Source of the DNA: Trissonchulus latispiculum
Lineage: Eukaryota; Nematoda; Enoplea; Enoplida; Ironidae
Assembly: GCA_030248195.1 (NCBI GenBank)
Contig: JASAND010028045.1
Span: 24,389 to 88,388, forward strand
Direction of reading: 5' to 3'
Length of the DNA stretch: 64,000 nt
Part shown: piece by piece, positions 61,783 through 64,000 of the stretch
Position numbering within the stretch: position 1 is the first letter of the stretch
Layout: each line of letters opens with the position of its first letter
The notes under the pieces: model-generated
Told to the model about the DNA's origin: nothing
Seen by the model: the letters and a program-made list of their open reading frames with translations, nothing else
Database searches by the model: none
Made by a program: the position numbers and the translations under genes

Positions 61783-62198
61783 ACTTTTCTTCACATCTTT
61801 CAGATCCTGATTTCAACCTTTCACATTTGGCGACCGTGCCGTGTCCTTACCGCTCTGAGGAGATGAAGTAGTTTAAGATGCCTGGGAATGGTGGAATTGC
61901 AGGTCCTGTAGTTGGTTTGGTTTATGGTGGTCCTCGTGGTGCTAAGGGTTAATAAATATGGTTATATGGTTCTTGTGTGATTTGATTGAAAGGCTCCCGG
62001 CTTTGAAGAAGAATGAAGTATGACATGGCCTCGGATAGGAGGCAGCCGGGGAGCCGCCCTTAGACCACATGGTACTTGGATTTGAGGACCGACCTGCAAT
62101 TCCTGGAAATTCGAGGCCGAATTTCAATTAGCAAGGGGAGTATGTTAAATATCAGCAACCCAGAAAGGTTGAAATCAGCGTAATAATCTAGTCTCCTT

Positions 62199-62273
62199 GT
62201 CCGGGGGTGTGGCTCAGTGGTAGAGTTCTCGACTACAGATCCAAAGCTCGGCGGTTCGATCCCCGCCCTGGAC
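62199..62273 (+). ncRNA. tRNA-like sequence inside the right LTR
   Basis: An identical copy of the module at 61708-61782, with the same stem, A-box and B-box. Because the two LTRs are regenerated together at each transposition, the module must be carried as part of the LTR. Confidence 0.7.
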
Positions 62274-62469
62274 ACTTTTCTTCACATCTTTCAGATCCTG
62301 ATTTCAACCTTTCACAATACGGTCCCTGTCGACAAACTGATTGCACCGTTTGTCTTGCATATAGCAACAGGAAGTTGTGCGCTAACAGGTTCCATTATTA
62401 TTTTGATTGTTATACTATGCACCAAACCCCTCCACACTAAAGATTTTGCTCTTATTGGAGGACTAGCAG

Positions 62470-62900
62470 GTACAACAACTATTTTGAAGCTGCATGTGAT
62501 GCCTCATACATCTAAGATGAGACTGCATATAAAAACTGATTCGTAACTAATAAGTTGCTGATGTAAGCAAAGCAAGGTTTTGGTTGTCCTAAGAGAATTT
62601 AACCCTTATAGTAGTAGTACCCACTATAGTTTTAACAGTAAAACTTCTCACTAGGCATAATAGCGAAATAATGTACAGGAATATAATTCGCAAAGAAATA
62701 ATGAAAAACGCCTGCCTGCAGTCACTAAAGGCAAAAACCTTATTGTCTTAGTCTTAGGAGACAGTCAATGGGCTCGGTGTAATATGTTATCTAATATGTA
62801 ATGTAATAAGAATTATGTAATATGCATACTATGTAATTTGCAATCTCATTGATGTAATACAGCTCGTAGACATTTTGAATTTTCTGAACTTTAAATTTAG
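62470..62900 (+). other. Intron of GPCR G
   Basis: 431 bp between donor GTACAACAACT and acceptor TTAAATTTAG; phase 1, splitting a Val codon in TM2. Nothing else recognised inside. Confidence 0.75.
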
Positions 62901-63801
62901 TAGCTGATGGTTGGATTGGATTGGCAAATCTAGGAGGAGGAGCTCAGAGATTGAGGAGTGCTCTTAATTTTGATTCCCAGCTACAACTATCTCCCTTGGA
63001 TTGCATCAAGAATGGATTTATTCCTCTACAAGTATTTGGTATGGAAAGTTCAACGCTGATGACACTTTTCATAGCCTTAGACAGAAGTCTGTCTGTGCTG
63101 GCATTTCAGAGATATAGAAGTCTAGGACGATACCACGTGATCGCTATTTTCTCATTTGTCCTTACCGTATGTACTGTTGCACAAGGCACATTTCTCTATG
63201 GTCTTATGGCTCACTGGTCAACCTAACATTGGATTCGATTTGCTTCATTCCGCTGGTTTATAGTGAAGCTTTCTTTATCTTTGACCACGCGTTAATGATT
63301 GTTAGTGGGATAGCAGCAACTGCGTTGTATATAGTAACATTATGTAGACTAGCTAAGAAATTTGGTTCCAGCAAAAACTACGGTGGACAATCATCGTTGG
63401 CAACCCATGAGCGGCAGCGTCAGATCAAGGTGACTAAAGCAGTGGGTCAGGTCGTGTTTTGGACAACAATCTTTGTTACCATACCAGGGATTGTTAGAAT
63501 CATTATGAACACACTTTACCTGGATAACCATCCTCAAGGTTACCGAGTCATTATACCATATATGATGGCTCTCGTTCCGCTGAATTCCAGTATTAATTTG
63601 GGTATTTATGCGTTGAATTATAAACTATTTTCTAAGGCTTTAGTGACTTTCCTTCGAAAGCTTTTGCCTGGATTGAAATCAGTCATAAGTCAAAGCGCCC
63701 CTCCAGAAACTGGTACAGACATTTATCAAAACGTAGCTGGCTTATTTAAAAAAGTCAGCAGTTCTGAGCACACTGTCCGATCTAGAGAGTGTGTGACTTA
63801 A

Positions 63802-64000
63802 CGTAGTATACTTCTCCTGCAATAAGTGGACTTCGGTTCAGCAACTACAAATTGACCAGTGCCTTGAGCAGATATTTAGTGTTGCAGATTTTCTCACTGG
63901 TTGTAATTTGATACATCAAAGGCAGAAAAGTTATTATCTAATAGCAGAATATCACAGCTTAATAGCTAGGCTAACCAGAAAGTTTTAAATCAAAAGGCTT
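63802..64000. other. 3' flank of GPCR G
   Basis: AT-rich; no poly(A) signal of standard form noticed and no further gene before the window ends. Confidence 0.4.

Larger units (their letters stand above)
61652..62316 (+). mobile_element. Miniature LTR retrotransposon (TRIM-like) with tRNA-like LTRs
   Basis: The left LTR 61652-61825 and right LTR 62143-62316 are each 174 bp and read identical. Both run TGTTAAAT...TTTCACA. ATAC flanks the element on both sides (61648-61651 and 62317-62320). Two bases after the left LTR is TGGCGACCGTG (61828-61838), which looks like a primer-binding site for a tRNA ending in CACGGTCG-CCA (arginine-type, from memory). Just before the right LTR is the purine tract AAGGGGAG (62133-62140). 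The 317-bp interior has no convincing ORF, so the element needs enzymes from elsewhere. LTR identity implies a very recent insertion. Strand is assigned from the PBS and purine-tract order. Confidence 0.9.
61632..63801 (+). pseudogene. GPCR G, split by a miniature LTR element and carrying a frameshift
   Basis: Exon 1 starts at ATG 61632 (MIQLNY), just after an acceptor-like TTCCAG. It is interrupted at 61651 by a 665-bp insertion plus a 4-bp duplication and resumes at 62321 (VPVDKLIAPF, TM1). It ends at 62469 with donor G|GTACAA. Exon 2 begins at 62901 after TTTAG; the junction restores GGLAVADGWIGLA in TM2. TM3 has ALDRSLSV (DR motif); TM7 has INLGIYALNY. Without the insert the coding length is 1070 nt, one short of a multiple of three. 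The frame changes between TM4 (stop TAA near 63224) and TM5, so about one base is missing near 63195-63225. It is a different receptor subfamily from A-F. Confidence 0.85.

Overview
This is animal nuclear DNA. It is AT-rich (about two thirds A+T by eye), gene-poor and crowded with small non-autonomous repeats. The genes that can be recognised are one nine-exon bestrophin channel gene and at least two unrelated groups of seven-transmembrane chemoreceptor-like GPCRs. Lineage-expanded tandem orphan GPCRs in compact genes, a bestrophin with short introns and abundant fold-back elements fit a nematode, perhaps a mermithid-like enoplean. The phylum is an inference and the species is not established.

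Layout. 0-13 kb: degenerate repeat modules, a roughly 1.8 kb segmental duplication (960-2745 and 10150-11990), three intact fold-back MITEs, and GPCR gene F (6911-8325, minus). 13-22 kb: a fold-back element with an internal tandem array, a 5'-truncated reverse-transcriptase fragment (16250-16863, minus), a decayed second copy of F (F', 17490-18603) with its duplicated 5' flank, and two large fold-backs. 22.3-28.9 kb: a bestrophin gene on the plus strand with all coding exons traceable (573 aa). Its intron 6 holds a tRNA-bearing repeat. 32-53 kb: an array of five related GPCR copies, all on minus: A (32013-32918, intact), B (37692-38595, one frameshift), C (43906-44805, intact), D (49157-50029, three nonsense codons) and E (52072-52974, intact). 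53.9-59.5 kb: more fold-backs, a long poly(A) tract and a LINE 3'-end fragment. 61.6-63.8 kb: another GPCR gene, G, on plus. Its first coding exon is split after six codons by a very young miniature LTR retrotransposon.

The most notable finding is that insertion. It is 665 bp, with two 174-bp LTRs that read identical, TG...CA ends, a primer-binding site directly after the left LTR, a purine tract directly before the right LTR and a 4-bp target duplication (ATAC). Each LTR contains a complete tRNA-like sequence with A-box and B-box motifs. Further family members lie at 33051-33222 (solo LTR) and 38735-39189. A second, unrelated repeat family (26217-26493 and 30054-30334) also carries a tRNA-like core, with a CTA (amber) anticodon, and may be built in the same way. 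LTRs that carry tRNA-like modules recall the plant Cassandra elements, whose LTRs carry 5S rRNA.

The other main theme is one MITE family with 7-bp target duplications. At least 14 whole or partial copies are present, including two inserted back to back at the same 7-bp target. Several of its ends lie within about 50 bp of coding exons. The receptor genes are turning over quickly: four of the eight GPCR copies are broken in their coding sequence, a fifth (F) has lost the junction to its first exon, A and B share a conversion-like identical tract, and F and F' have decayed in complementary ways.
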